Assembly (NCBI GenBank): GCA_050700835.1
Contig: JBOHDX010000094.1
Location: 1-12,804 of the forward strand
From: JBOHDX01 sp050700835
GTDB taxonomy: Bacteria > Actinomycetota > Actinomycetes > Propionibacteriales > Nocardioidaceae
DNA: 12,804 nucleotides
Direction of reading: 5' to 3'
In this document: piece after piece, positions 1-6,587 of the stretch
How positions within the stretch are numbered: position 1 is the first letter of the stretch
Layout of the letters: the number at the start of each line of letters is the position of its first letter
Translations under genes and position numbers: made by a program
Notes under the pieces: generated by a model
Seen by the model: the letters and a program-made list of their open reading frames with translations, nothing else
What the model was told of the DNA's origin: nothing
The model's database searches: none

Positions 1-21
1 GCGACCTCTGGGTTATGAGTG
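1..21 (-). repeat. Left attachment-site copy: part of the 3' half of tRNA-fMet
   Basis: Bases 1-21 are identical to 11322-11342. Read on the minus strand they hold the anticodon loop CTCATAA, the 3' side of the anticodon stem (CCCAG), the variable region and the start of the T-stem of a CAU tRNA. The rest of the tRNA 3' end would lie to the left of the window. A tyrosine integrase gene starts about 190 bp to the right, the usual order for a tRNA-integrated element (att, then int). I infer that this is the left junction of the first element. Confidence 0.8.
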
Positions 22-28
22 CCGTATC

Positions 29-106
29 AGGCTCACACAGTGGCTCACATCCACCTCGACTCGGGCCAGGTGTGAGGGTAAACTCGCAGGTCAGACTCAC
101 ACTCAG
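29..106. repeat. CTCACA/TGTGAG repeats in the att-int leader
   Basis: CTCACA occurs at 32-37, 44-49 and 96-101, and the inverse TGTGAG at 71-76. The first two sit in 8-base repeats GGCTCACA at 30-37 and 42-49, spaced 12 bp. They lie between the attachment core and the integrase gene, where integrase or excisionase binding sites are normally found. The leader of the second integrase lacks an obvious copy, so they may be specific to element 1. Function is inferred only from position. Confidence 0.45.
77..93 (+). repeat. Candidate integrase arm-type site, int side of element 1
   Basis: A 17-base motif GGTAAACTCGCAGGTCA. The same motif with one change each is found at 11387-11403 (plus strand) and, inverted, at 11279-11295. 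All three copies flank the tRNA-derived attachment cores, pointing towards them from outside. This fits binding sites on the attachment arms of a tyrosine integrase. Confidence 0.6.
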
Positions 107-123
107 TGTCCGAAACCGTCCCA

Positions 124-181
124 AGACGTCCGCAGACGTCCGCAGACGTCCGCGGCAACGTTTGCGGACACCATGCGGACA
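124..181. promoter_or_regulatory. Repeat cluster directly upstream of integrase 1
   Basis: Three perfect tandem copies of AGACGTCCGC (124-133, 134-143, 144-153) are followed by two inverted-sense TGCGGACA copies at 163-170 and 174-181, 11 bp apart. The last copy ends 30 bp before the integrase start codon. The same TGCGGACA pair, with the same 11-bp period and the same distance to the start codon, precedes integrase 2. The block is a likely operator or arm-site cluster for control of int. Confidence 0.6.
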
Positions 182-210
182 CAGCCCAGCTTCGAGCACC
201 TGGAGAGACC

Positions 211-1359
211 ATGGCGTGGATCAAGACCCGCCTCACCGACGACGGCGACACACGGTTCGTCGCCTGCTACCGCGACCCCGAAGGCCGACAACGCTCCGCC
301 GGCACCTACTCCAGCCGACGGGCCGCCGAACGCGCTGCGCACCGTGAGGAGGCCAAGGTCCACCAGGGCGACTGGCATGACCACTCCCGCGGCCAGGTCA
401 CCTTCACCACCTACGTCGAGACCGTGTGGCTGCCGTCGAAGCAGGTCGAGACCTCCACCCTGGCCGCGTACCGGTCCTACCTCGACAAGCACTTCATCCC
501 CACCTTCGGACGCAGGCCGATGGGCAAGATCCTGCCCACCGAGGTCCAGCGCTGGGTCACCACCGCCACCCACGGCACTCACGGAGCCGGCCTGTCGGCA
601 GCATCCGTAGGCAAGTACCACACCATGCTCGCCTCGATCTTCGAACGCGCCTTGGTCGACCGGGTCATCACCTTCAACCCCTGCGCCAACACCGAGCTGC
701 CCAAGCGGGTCAGGAAGAAGACCCGGACCCTGACCCCCGGCGAGTACGACGCGATCCTGGCCGCTCTCCCCGAACAGCACCGCCTGATGGTCGAGACCGC
801 GATCAACACCGGCCTGCGGTGGGGTGAGCTCATCGCCCTCAAACCCCGCCACCTCGACCTGAAGGCCGGACGCCTCACCGTCGAGGAAACGATCGTCGAG
901 GTCTCGATCAAGAACTCCCCCACCGGACAACGGATGCTGACCAAGCCCTACCCAAAGGACAACGAACCCCGCACCATGGCCCTGCCCGCCGACCTCGTCG
1001 AACAACTCGCCAGGCACATCGCAGAACGCAAGCTGAAGAAGGACGACCTGCTGTTCCCCACCCGCGCCGGCACCCCGATCTCGCGCAACACCTTCCGCAC
1101 CCGGATCTGGCTGCCCGCCATCAAAGCTTCCGGCGTCGACTTCGCCGTCCGCGTCCACGACCTCCGCCACGCCCACGCCTCCTGGCTGCTCGCCGGAGGC
1201 TCCGACATCAAGTCCGTGATGGACCGCATGGGCCACGCCCAGATCACCACCACCCAGAAATACCTCCACGCCCTCCCCGACGCCGACCACAAGAACCTCG
1301 CCGCCCTGGACCGAGTGCGCGGGCACGGCACGAGCACGGCCGACGACACACCGAGGTAG
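211..1359 (+). CDS. Tyrosine recombinase / phage-type site-specific integrase (element 1)
   Basis: A 382-residue tyrosine recombinase that would cut and rejoin DNA at the tRNA-fMet attachment site. The N-terminal 55 residues form an arm-binding-like domain (AWIKTRL...CYRDPEGRQRSAGTY). A core-binding SAM-like domain spans about 64-165 and the catalytic domain about 172-365. Catalytic residues visible are R203 (GLRWGEL), H316 and R319 (HDLRH), H342 (GHAQ) and Y351 (QKYLHAL); a K in the KPYPKDNEPRT hairpin is probably the fifth. The ATG at 211 was chosen because GGAGAG lies 5-9 bases upstream and because integrase 2 starts with the same MAWIK. The longer frame from 106 would translate the repeat cluster. 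Length and motif order are normal, so it looks intact. Integrase 2 at 11510 is a clear homologue, most alike in the catalytic half. Confidence 0.93.
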   Translation: MAWIKTRLTDDGDTRFVACYRDPEGRQRSAGTYSSRRAAERAAHREEAKVHQGDWHDHSRGQVTFTTYVETVWLPSKQVETSTLAAYRSYLDKHFIPTFGRRPMGKILPTEVQRWVTTATHGTHGAGLSAASVGKYHTMLASIFERALVDRVITFNPCANTELPKRVRKKTRTLTPGEYDAILAALPEQHRLMVETAINTGLRWGELIALKPRHLDLKAGRLTVEETIVEVSIKNSPTGQRMLTKPYPKDNEPRTMALPADLVEQLARHIAERKLKKDDLLFPTRAGTPISRNTFRTRIWLPAIKASGVDFAVRVHDLRHAHASWLLAGGSDIKSVMDRMGHAQITTTQKYLHALPDADHKNLAALDRVRGHGTSTADDTPR

Positions 1360-1484
1360 CCCCATGCCTCGGCAACCACGTTCGGCACCGCGAACGGACA
1401 ACATCCCGCGTGAACACCCGGCGGCCGGGGACACGGGGGCCGCGGGGTCATTGCGCAGCCCTCGAAGACAGGCAAGACAGTCAC

Positions 1485-1529
1485 CAAGTCTGTGAACGCG
1501 TATCGGCTATCGCGAGTTATCCTGGCGGT
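1485..1529 (+). promoter_or_regulatory. Possible promoter/operator of the XRE-nucleotidyltransferase pair
   Basis: The 170 bp between integrase 1 and the XRE gene hold no convincing gene. Just before the start codon lie a TATCG direct repeat (1501-1505 and 1508-1512), CGCG flanks and a TATCCT hexamer at 1518-1523 that could be a -10 box. XRE antitoxins commonly bind repeats of this kind at their own promoter. No good -35 box was found, so the call is weak. Confidence 0.25.
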
Positions 1530-1898
1530 ATGGCAGCCATGGGACCCACCAAGACCAGCGACACCGAGCACGTCGCGGCGAACCTGCTCAGGCTCGCCCG
1601 GATCGGCAAGCACCTGTCCCAGCGCGCTCTGGCCGACGCGGCCGGTGTCCCGCACTCGACCGTGGGGCGCATCGAGTCCGGCGCCATGCAGCCCACCCTC
1701 CCGCTGCTGTTCCGGATCCTGGCCGCCGCCGACCTCGAACCCCGCATTCGCCTTGAGGCCTACGACGACCACGACGACGTCCTCGACGCCCTCGCTGAGC
1801 ACGACCCCGAGCAGCAGGCACAGCTCGAGCACACCCGCGACATCACGTTGGCCGCGCTGAAGAAGGCACGACCCGCGAAGGCGCGTCGTGCCGGCTGA
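1530..1898 (+). CDS. XRE/HipB-type helix-turn-helix regulator, probable antitoxin
   Basis: A 122-residue protein with a classical XRE (Cro/C1-type) helix-turn-helix at residues about 17-68 (LLRLARIGKHLSQRALAD..GVPHSTVGRIESG). It is followed by an acidic tail rich in D and E (78-103) and a basic C-terminus (KKARPAKARR). The ATG at 1530 was chosen because the HTH begins shortly after; ATG 1539 is an alternative, and the ribosome binding site is weak (GGCGG). The gene overlaps the following nucleotidyltransferase start (GTG at 1888) by 11 bases, so the two are probably translated in a coupled way. An XRE gene directly before an NTase-fold gene is a known toxin-antitoxin arrangement, and the expected role is DNA binding, autoregulation and neutralisation of the partner. 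The HTH is clear; the antitoxin role is inferred from context. Confidence 0.85.
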   Translation: MAAMGPTKTSDTEHVAANLLRLARIGKHLSQRALADAAGVPHSTVGRIESGAMQPTLPLLFRILAAADLEPRIRLEAYDDHDDVLDALAEHDPEQQAQLEHTRDITLAALKKARPAKARRAG

Positions 1899-2409
1899 CC
1901 CGCCCGACCTCGACGCGCCCGCCATCCTGGCGATCCTCGACCAGCACCACGTCGACTACGTCGTCGTCGGCGGGTACGCCGCCCAACTCCACGGCTCCAC
2001 CCGTGCGACCACCGACATCGACCTCACCCCGGACCGCTCGCCTGCCAATCTCGCTCGGCTCGCCAAGGCCCTGCAGGAGCTGGGCGGTGGGATCCGGGTC
2101 GACGACCTCGCCGAAGGCCTTCCCTTCGACACCTCCGCCGAAGCCCTGGCCGGCATGCGAACACTCAACCTGCGCACTCCACACGGCGACATCGACCTCA
2201 CGTTCGAACCTGACGGCACCCACGGCTACCCCGACCTCATCCGCAACGCCGACGACCACAACATCGGCACCCTGCACATCCACATCGCCGCCCTCGCCGA
2301 CATCATCCGAAGCAAGACCGCCGCCGGCCGACCCAAAGACCTCCGAGCACTCCCCGAACTGATCCAGATCCAGCAAACACTCGACGCGAACCCGCCGGAG
2401 GCCCCATAG
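1888..2409 (+). CDS. Nucleotidyltransferase-fold protein, probable toxin (AbiEii/MNT-like)
   Basis: A 173-residue protein starting with GTG inside the end of the XRE gene. It carries the polymerase-beta-type nucleotidyltransferase signature: VVVGGYAAQLHGSTRATTDIDL at residues 25-46, with the glycine pair G28-G29 and the metal-binding D43-x-D45. A third acidic strand follows at D101-x-D103 (GDIDLTF). The C-terminal part (IIRSKTAAGRPKDLRALPEL, 139-158) resembles the conserved K..GRpKDl segment of AbiEii/DUF6036-like toxins. All expected active-site residues are present. Such enzymes transfer a nucleotide to RNA (for example tRNA 3' ends in MenT proteins) or to proteins; the substrate here cannot be told from sequence. 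With the XRE gene it forms a two-gene cassette next to the integrase, as stabilising or phage-defence modules often do. A plain house-keeping NTase without toxicity is possible. Confidence 0.8.
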   Translation: MPADPPDLDAPAILAILDQHHVDYVVVGGYAAQLHGSTRATTDIDLTPDRSPANLARLAKALQELGGGIRVDDLAEGLPFDTSAEALAGMRTLNLRTPHGDIDLTFEPDGTHGYPDLIRNADDHNIGTLHIHIAALADIIRSKTAAGRPKDLRALPELIQIQQTLDANPPEAP

Positions 2410-2435
2410 CCCCGCCGAGGCAACGCCCAACCCAA

Positions 2436-2460
2436 CGTCATTTCGGGGACCAGAATGACG
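2436..2460. repeat. 7-bp inverted repeat at the module border
   Basis: CGTCATT (2436-2442) and AATGACG (2454-2460) are a perfect inverted repeat around an 11-base loop, 27 bases after the nucleotidyltransferase stop. There is no T-run, so it is a poor terminator on either strand. It may be a scar or end of the neighbouring insertion sequence. Confidence 0.35.
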
Positions 2461-2634
2461 CTAGGTCGGAATGAAGCGCCCCAGGTGCTTTGCCGCTCTT
2501 ATGGGTTTGCGGCTCTCGGTTGAGAGTCGCGTAGTAGGCGGTCTCGAACTCGACCGGGGTCATCATGCCAAGACTGCCATGGAGCCTGCGCTGGTTGTAC
2601 CAGTCGACCCAGCAGGGGATGTTCTCGCCCGCCA
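2438..2634 (-). pseudogene. IS3-family transposase remnant (C-terminal end of the integrase core)
   Basis: The minus strand encodes the end of an IS3-type OrfB transposase: CWVDWYNQRRLHGSLGMMTPVEF followed by ETAYYATLNREPQ, which matches the terminal block of the rve integrase core with the usual YN.RRLH motif. Everything upstream, including the DDE catalytic segment, is missing, so the gene is dead. After NREPQ the frame runs on for about 20 codons of non-family sequence to a stop at 2438. The likely IS end is the TG at 2472 (TGAAGCGCCCCAGG), since IS3 elements end in TG...CA. The inner break point lies near 2630-2640, next to the terminator of the minus-strand operon. The frame continues open to 2740, but that part has no transposase similarity that I can see. 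Confidence 0.8.
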
Positions 2635-2644
2635 AAGTTGCAAA

Positions 2645-2667
2645 GGGAGCGTCCAGCTCACGCTCCC
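2645..2667 (-). terminator. Intrinsic terminator of the sigma/ABC operon
   Basis: On the minus strand GGGAGCGT and ACGCTCCC form a perfect 8-bp stem with a 7-base loop (GAGCTGG), followed directly by TTTGCAACTTT. It starts about 75 bases after the stop codon of the last operon gene (2743), where a terminator is expected. The T-run is short, as is common in GC-rich actinobacteria. Confidence 0.65.
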
Positions 2668-2742
2668 CCGGCGGGCGCTGAGTCCGCAGGCGCTGGGCTC
2701 TCAACCACCTGAGTCTCCGAACACTCCGGGGCCGGTTCACCT

Positions 2743-3915
2743 CTACGAAACCCGGGGCGGTCTACTCGTGTCAGTGCCGTCCATTGGACGGACCAGGCTC
2801 GGCATCCTCTCGCTGCTGACGAACACCACGAAGCGGATCACGCCGGGGATCTTCACCGCGACCTCACTGCCCCTCTGGTTGCCGACCCGGACGGTCTCAG
2901 CGCTGAGCAGTCGGCCTGTTTTCGGGCTGAGGAGCAGCACCGTTTGATCACCCGAGGTGACCGACGGGGTGACGAATGCGGCGGCCGGTCGCCCCAGCCT
3001 ATCGCTGCTCGTGCCGAGGTACTCGGCCTCGTCGGTTCGCGCTAGCGCTACCCACAGCGTCGCCTCAAGTTTGCTGCTCACGACCCAGTCTTGGTGCAAG
3101 CTGATTACCTTGTCCGCGAGGCAGGCCGCAACGGAGTGGCAGCGGCGGCTGGGAGCGAGTCGCTTAGTCAATTGAGAGGATGAGGTCGGCAAAGTCTCGG
3201 GGTAGTAGACCTGGGCTGGAGGGACGCGGGTGTTGGTCTCGTGGCCACCAGCGCCAATGGACGCGAGCAGTCGGCCATTCTTGTCCAGCGCAGGTCCGTT
3301 ACGTCGCACGGTGGAGACGACCCCGTTAGGTTGAAGGTAGCGCTTGGTGATGGTCGGGATGAACCTGTCCGTCCAGGCGGAGACGGCGTTTCGGGCTAGG
3401 TGCCACGTCTCCGTCGAGACCAACTGGTAGGCACCACTGCCGGAGCCATGAGACTGCCGTGCGCGATGGGCGAGGCGTTCGAGGGTCCTGGTTGCGGGGC
3501 GTCCATGGAGGGGGGCTTGCGTGTTGCTAGCGAGGGTAAAGCTCACCATGGCCGGAGTCGCCGCAACGGGTACCGGCGGGCCGGGAGTTGGGGTCTGGTG
3601 CTCGGGTGCAGCGAAGATCACTGCCCCGATTACCAGCGCAGCGGCGGCAAGGACACCCACTGACCTGCCGACGCCGCGTCTCGCTCGGGTTGTCCGTCGT
3701 GGCGCGCCGGCCGAGGATTGGTTGCGGCTAGAAGTTGGGGCATCCGCGACTATCCGGCGCAATGCCTCGCGCGCCGCTTCATCGGTGCGTTGTCGTTCGT
3801 CGTCGTTCAGGTCGCGGACCGGCGGCAGGACTCCGTGCTGCTGAAGTAGGGCCCGGAACTCCTCCTCAGGGCCGTGCTTGTGTCGTCGAGGCGGGGGGTG
3901 CGAGCCTTCACTCAT
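2743..3915 (-). CDS. CU044_5270-like membrane protein, probable anti-sigma partner of sigma 2
   Basis: A 390-residue single-pass membrane protein. The N-terminal 83 residues are hydrophilic and presumably cytoplasmic (with PEEEFRALLQQHG and DDERQRTDEAAREALRRIV, a helical region), a transmembrane helix lies at about 84-103 (VGRSVGVLAAAALVIGAVIF), and about 285 extracytoplasmic residues follow. This layout and its place directly after a sigma factor match the actinobacterial CU044_5270 family, whose exact function is not established; an anti-sigma or sensor role is inferred. ATG 3915 was chosen: GGAGGG lies about 7 bases upstream, and the start overlaps the sigma 2 stop by 8 bases, indicating coupled translation. 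No zinc-binding HxxxCxxC motif is present. It is the last gene of the minus-strand operon. The C-terminus ends normally just before the terminator and IS remnant, with no clear sign of truncation. Confidence 0.75.
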   Translation of the reverse strand: MSEGSHPPPRRHKHGPEEEFRALLQQHGVLPPVRDLNDDERQRTDEAAREALRRIVADAPTSSRNQSSAGAPRRTTRARRGVGRSVGVLAAAALVIGAVIFAAPEHQTPTPGPPVPVAATPAMVSFTLASNTQAPLHGRPATRTLERLAHRARQSHGSGSGAYQLVSTETWHLARNAVSAWTDRFIPTITKRYLQPNGVVSTVRRNGPALDKNGRLLASIGAGGHETNTRVPPAQVYYPETLPTSSSQLTKRLAPSRRCHSVAACLADKVISLHQDWVVSSKLEATLWVALARTDEAEYLGTSSDRLGRPAAAFVTPSVTSGDQTVLLLSPKTGRLLSAETVRVGNQRGSEVAVKIPGVIRFVVFVSSERMPSLVRPMDGTDTSRPPRVS

Positions 3916-4420
3916 CGTCGGCTCCCTCCAGTTCCTTGCGCAGTTCTTGGCGGGCACGCATGAGCCGCATGCTGATGGTTCCGGGTCTGGCATGTAGGAG
4001 GGTGGCAATTTCGCCCACCTTGTACCCGTAGATCACCAGGGCGACCGCTTCGCGCTCTGCCTTCGGCAACAGGGCCAAGAGTGAAGTGAGGCGGTCGAGG
4101 CGCACGGCTTCGGCTTCTGGTGACTCCACTGCTGAAGGGTGAGTGAGGAAGTCCAATTGGGCGGCGGCATGCAGGCGGTCCTGGCGTCCTCGGCTGCGGG
4201 TGTGGTTGCGGATCAGTCCGTCGCTGACCCGAAAGGTGAGGCTCTCCAATTGGGCTAGGGATGTGGAGTCTCGAGGTGTTGGTAGGTTCTTGTTCCAGAT
4301 CGCTGCGAGTGCTTGGATCGCCAGGTCGTTGGCCGTGTCGATGTCGGTCCATCTGCTGATGTAACGCAGCAGCCGTGGCCGCATGCTTCCGAAGAAGCTC
4401 TCGAAGTCGTCGACGTCCAC
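3908..4420 (-). CDS. Sigma-70 family ECF-type sigma factor (sigma 2)
   Basis: A 170-residue sigma factor with region 2 at about 5-75 (DDFESFFGSMRPRLLRYISRW, then NDLAIQALAAIWNK) and region 4 at about 105-165. The region-4 helix-turn-helix is YKVGEIATLLHARPGTISMRLMRARQELRKEL. It would recruit RNA polymerase to a small set of promoters. The GTG at 4420 is chosen because the region-2 homology begins four residues later and a purine-rich GCGGGA lies just before it; the frame stays open far upstream, but that part only mirrors the permease gene. The stop overlaps the CU044_5270-like gene by 8 bases, so the two form a sigma/anti-sigma couple. A 131-bp gap separates it from the permease, leaving room for its own promoter. 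Region 2 is more divergent than in the other sigma factor at 9663. Confidence 0.85.
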   Translation of the reverse strand: MDVDDFESFFGSMRPRLLRYISRWTDIDTANDLAIQALAAIWNKNLPTPRDSTSLAQLESLTFRVSDGLIRNHTRSRGRQDRLHAAAQLDFLTHPSAVESPEAEAVRLDRLTSLLALLPKAEREAVALVIYGYKVGEIATLLHARPGTISMRLMRARQELRKELEGADDE

Positions 4421-4551
4421 CCGAATCCCGCGCCTTTGCTCTCGCTTCGAGCGATAGTAGTCGGCGGCGGGCAGCCGGTGGGATAGCCAAGCTCCTACTG
4501 AGCAAGTAGCTGACTCTCCAGGCGAGCCCCCCACGGGCCTCGTTGGTACAT

Positions 4552-5829
4552 CTACCGGCGCAAGGCTTCGGTCGGCTCGATCCTTGCGGCCCTGGTGGCT
4601 GGATAGAGGCCGGCCAGCGAGCCGACGGTGAGGCCGATGAGCGGCGCACACACGATGAGGGCCGGCGACATGACGGCAGTCCAGTTGCGGATGAGGGCGA
4701 CTGTGACGATGACAATGACGCCGATGGTGGTCCCGAGCAGCCCCCCGAGGCCCCCGAGTACAGCTGATTCGGCCATGATCTGTGCGCCGATGTGGCGGGG
4801 TCGCGCCCCGAGAGCGCGGCGCAGGCCGATCTCGGATGTGCGCTCGACGACCCCAACCAGCGTGGTGTTGGCGATGCCGACCGCACCGATGAAGAGGCAG
4901 ATCAGCGCGAGCGCGACCAGGAGGGTGTTGAGGTCGTTGCCGACCTGATTGCGAAGGGACCGTGGGTCGGGAGGCGGCGTGACGGAGAGGGCGCTTTCGT
5001 CGAGCGGGTCGAGTGCCGGCGCAATCTCGTGTGCGACTTGCGTCGCGGCGCCGGTTCGGGTGGCCACTTCGACTGTTGCTGCAGTCTTGGGGTCGGGAGT
5101 GCCCCACAGAGTTTGGGCGGTTCCGCGGGGAATGCTGACCGACAGGAGCAACTCGGGGTTGCGCACAGATCTGGCGATAATGCCGATGACGGTGAATGGC
5201 ACGTTCTGGATCGTGATGGCCGGCTGTGTGGCCAGGGTCGTGATGCCGAGCCGGTTGGCGAGCCCTTGACCGATCACGGCGACCTGTTGGTGGCTCGCGT
5301 CCGCGTAGGCATCGTAGGTGCGACCCTGGGTGACATGAGGCCCGACCGCTGGCCAGGCACCGGCGGAGACGGCATACACGTCACCTACCCCCAGGGGCTG
5401 GGCAGTCGGTCCCCCATCGATCTGGGCCGGGGTCACGTCGAGATGCCAGATGACGCCCGCAGCGGTGACGCCGTTCAGCCGAGATAGCCGACGGTCGGTG
5501 TCTAGCGGGTAGGGGAAGGTCTGACCGAGGTCGGTGCGGGCGTCGGTGCCGATTACGGTGGTGGCGGTCAGAACGTTGAAGGCGCTACTGACCTGTCCGG
5601 AGGCGGTGTTGGCTAGACCGACGATCGTCACGAAGGTGGCCACGCCAAGTAGCACCCCGAGCGCGGTGAGTGCGGATCTGCTGGGCTTGGCCACTAGGGA
5701 GGAGGCGCATTCGGCAAGGAGTTGTCGAGTGGTTAGCCGAGAAGGCTGCAACTGAGGCAGTACCGGCGCGGCAATCGTCCCTGGCATTGTCCTAGTCGCC
5801 TCGGTTCGGCGGCTTGCTGGAGGAGGCAT
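4552..5829 (-). CDS. ABC transporter permease, FtsX/MacB type
   Basis: A 425-residue permease of the MacB/FtsX family, whose members use ATP-driven mechanical movement rather than a classical channel. Transmembrane helix 1 lies at about 52-73, a large extracytoplasmic MacB-PCD-like domain at about 75-300, and three C-terminal helices at about 303-323, 352-376 and 387-410. Family hallmarks at the C-terminus are GIANTTLVGVVERTSEIGLRRALGAR (317-341) and YPATRAARIEPTEALR. The ATG at 5829 overlaps the TGA stop of the ATPase gene (ATGA), fixing the start. It works with the ATPase (5829-6587) and the adaptor (6577-7818), probably exporting or extracting a peptide or lipid-like substrate from the membrane. 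The substrate is unknown. All four expected membrane segments are present. Confidence 0.92.
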   Translation of the reverse strand: MPPPASRRTEATRTMPGTIAAPVLPQLQPSRLTTRQLLAECASSLVAKPSRSALTALGVLLGVATFVTIVGLANTASGQVSSAFNVLTATTVIGTDARTDLGQTFPYPLDTDRRLSRLNGVTAAGVIWHLDVTPAQIDGGPTAQPLGVGDVYAVSAGAWPAVGPHVTQGRTYDAYADASHQQVAVIGQGLANRLGITTLATQPAITIQNVPFTVIGIIARSVRNPELLLSVSIPRGTAQTLWGTPDPKTAATVEVATRTGAATQVAHEIAPALDPLDESALSVTPPPDPRSLRNQVGNDLNTLLVALALICLFIGAVGIANTTLVGVVERTSEIGLRRALGARPRHIGAQIMAESAVLGGLGGLLGTTIGVIVIVTVALIRNWTAVMSPALIVCAPLIGLTVGSLAGLYPATRAARIEPTEALRR

Positions 5830-6587
5830 CAGTCGACCTCCGCGAGAACGCCGTCGGTGATGGCGACGCGCCGTTGCGCGTGGGCTGCGACTGTGGGGTC
5901 GTGGGTGATGACCAGCACGGTTTGGCCTGTGGTGTGGAGCTGATCGATTAGGCGCAGGACGTTGTTGGTGTTTGCCGAGTCCAGGTTGCCGGTTGGCTCG
6001 TCGCACAGCAGCAGCTCGGGTTGGTTGATCAGGGCGCGGGCGATCGCCACCCGCTGCCGTTCACCGCCGGAGAGCCGGGAGGGCGGTGAGGTCAGCCGGT
6101 GGGATAGGGCCACGCTGGCAAGGGCCTGTTGAGCCCTCTGAGCAAGTTCGCGGTTGGGTCCCTTGGCGGGCTGGTAGAGCGCGCCAAGAATGACGTTCTC
6201 CAGTGCGCTGCGCTGGTCGAGGAGGTGAAAGGATTGGAAGACGAATCCGATTAGCTGGCCTCGGTACGCCGATCGCTCCCGTTCCCTGAGCCTAGAGACG
6301 TCCACGCCGGCGAAGCGATAGGTGCCCGAGGTAGGCCGATCGAGCAGACCGAGCAGATTGAGCAGCGTGGACTTTCCGGAACCTGAGGGGCCGATGATAG
6401 CGACGTACTCGCCGTGAACGACGTGGAGGTTGATGTTCCTCAACGCCTCCACTGGCGGCGGCCCAGGGTAGATGCGACCGACGTCGACCAGCTCGACGGC
6501 TGCCGTGCGGCCGCGCCCTGCGGAGTCGAGAACCTCGGCGGCGTACGAGGTCACCGTGTACGTCTCTGGAAGCGGGTCATCGCGCAC
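5829..6587 (-). CDS. ABC transporter ATP-binding protein, MacB/LolD type
   Basis: A 252-residue ATPase with all motifs intact: Walker A GPSGSGKST (66-74), Q-loop FVFQSF (115-120), signature LSGGERQRVAIARAL (172-186), Walker B with catalytic E in LLLCDEPTGNLD (192-203) and the switch histidine in ITHD (H229). The spacing is that of the MacB/LolD subfamily, which pairs with FtsX-type permeases. The GTG at 6587 lies inside the end of the adaptor gene (11-base overlap). It gives about 30 residues before the first conserved strand, somewhat long, so a later start such as the GTG encoding residue 12 is possible. The stop overlaps the permease ATG. Translation of adaptor, ATPase and permease is thus tightly coupled. 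Confidence 0.95.
   Translation of the reverse strand: MRDDPLPETYTVTSYAAEVLDSAGRGRTAAVELVDVGRIYPGPPPVEALRNINLHVVHGEYVAIIGPSGSGKSTLLNLLGLLDRPTSGTYRFAGVDVSRLRERERSAYRGQLIGFVFQSFHLLDQRSALENVILGALYQPAKGPNRELAQRAQQALASVALSHRLTSPPSRLSGGERQRVAIARALINQPELLLCDEPTGNLDSANTNNVLRLIDQLHTTGQTVLVITHDPTVAAHAQRRVAITDGVLAEVD

Noticed and set aside
124..153. Tandem 10-bp repeats as a CRISPR array
   Set aside because: Units are too short, directly joined without spacers and limited to three; no cas gene is present.
106..210. N-terminal extension of integrase 1
   Set aside because: It would translate the triple AGACGTCCGC repeat and the paired TGCGGACA words. The ATG at 211 has a ribosome binding site and matches the start of integrase 2.
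103..1434. Minus-strand open frame of 443 codons opposite integrase 1
   Set aside because: It is an antisense shadow caused by high GC at third positions. It has a Gly/Val/Asp-rich composition and no domain, while the plus strand has a full set of integrase catalytic motifs.
1888..2409. Aminoglycoside nucleotidyltransferase (antibiotic resistance)
   Set aside because: The GGYAAQLHG...DIDL motif, small size and coupling to an XRE gene fit the AbiEii/MNT-like group; no ANT-type substrate-binding domain is seen.
2641..2740. N-terminal 35 residues of the open transposase frame as transposase
   Set aside because: This stretch contains the perfect terminator hairpin and lacks IS3 family motifs; homology begins only near the WVDWYN block.
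2471..2947. Plus-strand frame of 158 codons across the IS remnant and the CU044_5270-like gene
   Set aside because: It is antisense to two recognised coding segments and crosses the hairpin terminator. It shows no domain.
4421..5107. Upstream 229-codon extension of sigma factor 2
   Set aside because: The extension overlaps the permease gene in another frame and is Arg/His/Pro-rich. Sigma homology starts only at the GTG at 4420.
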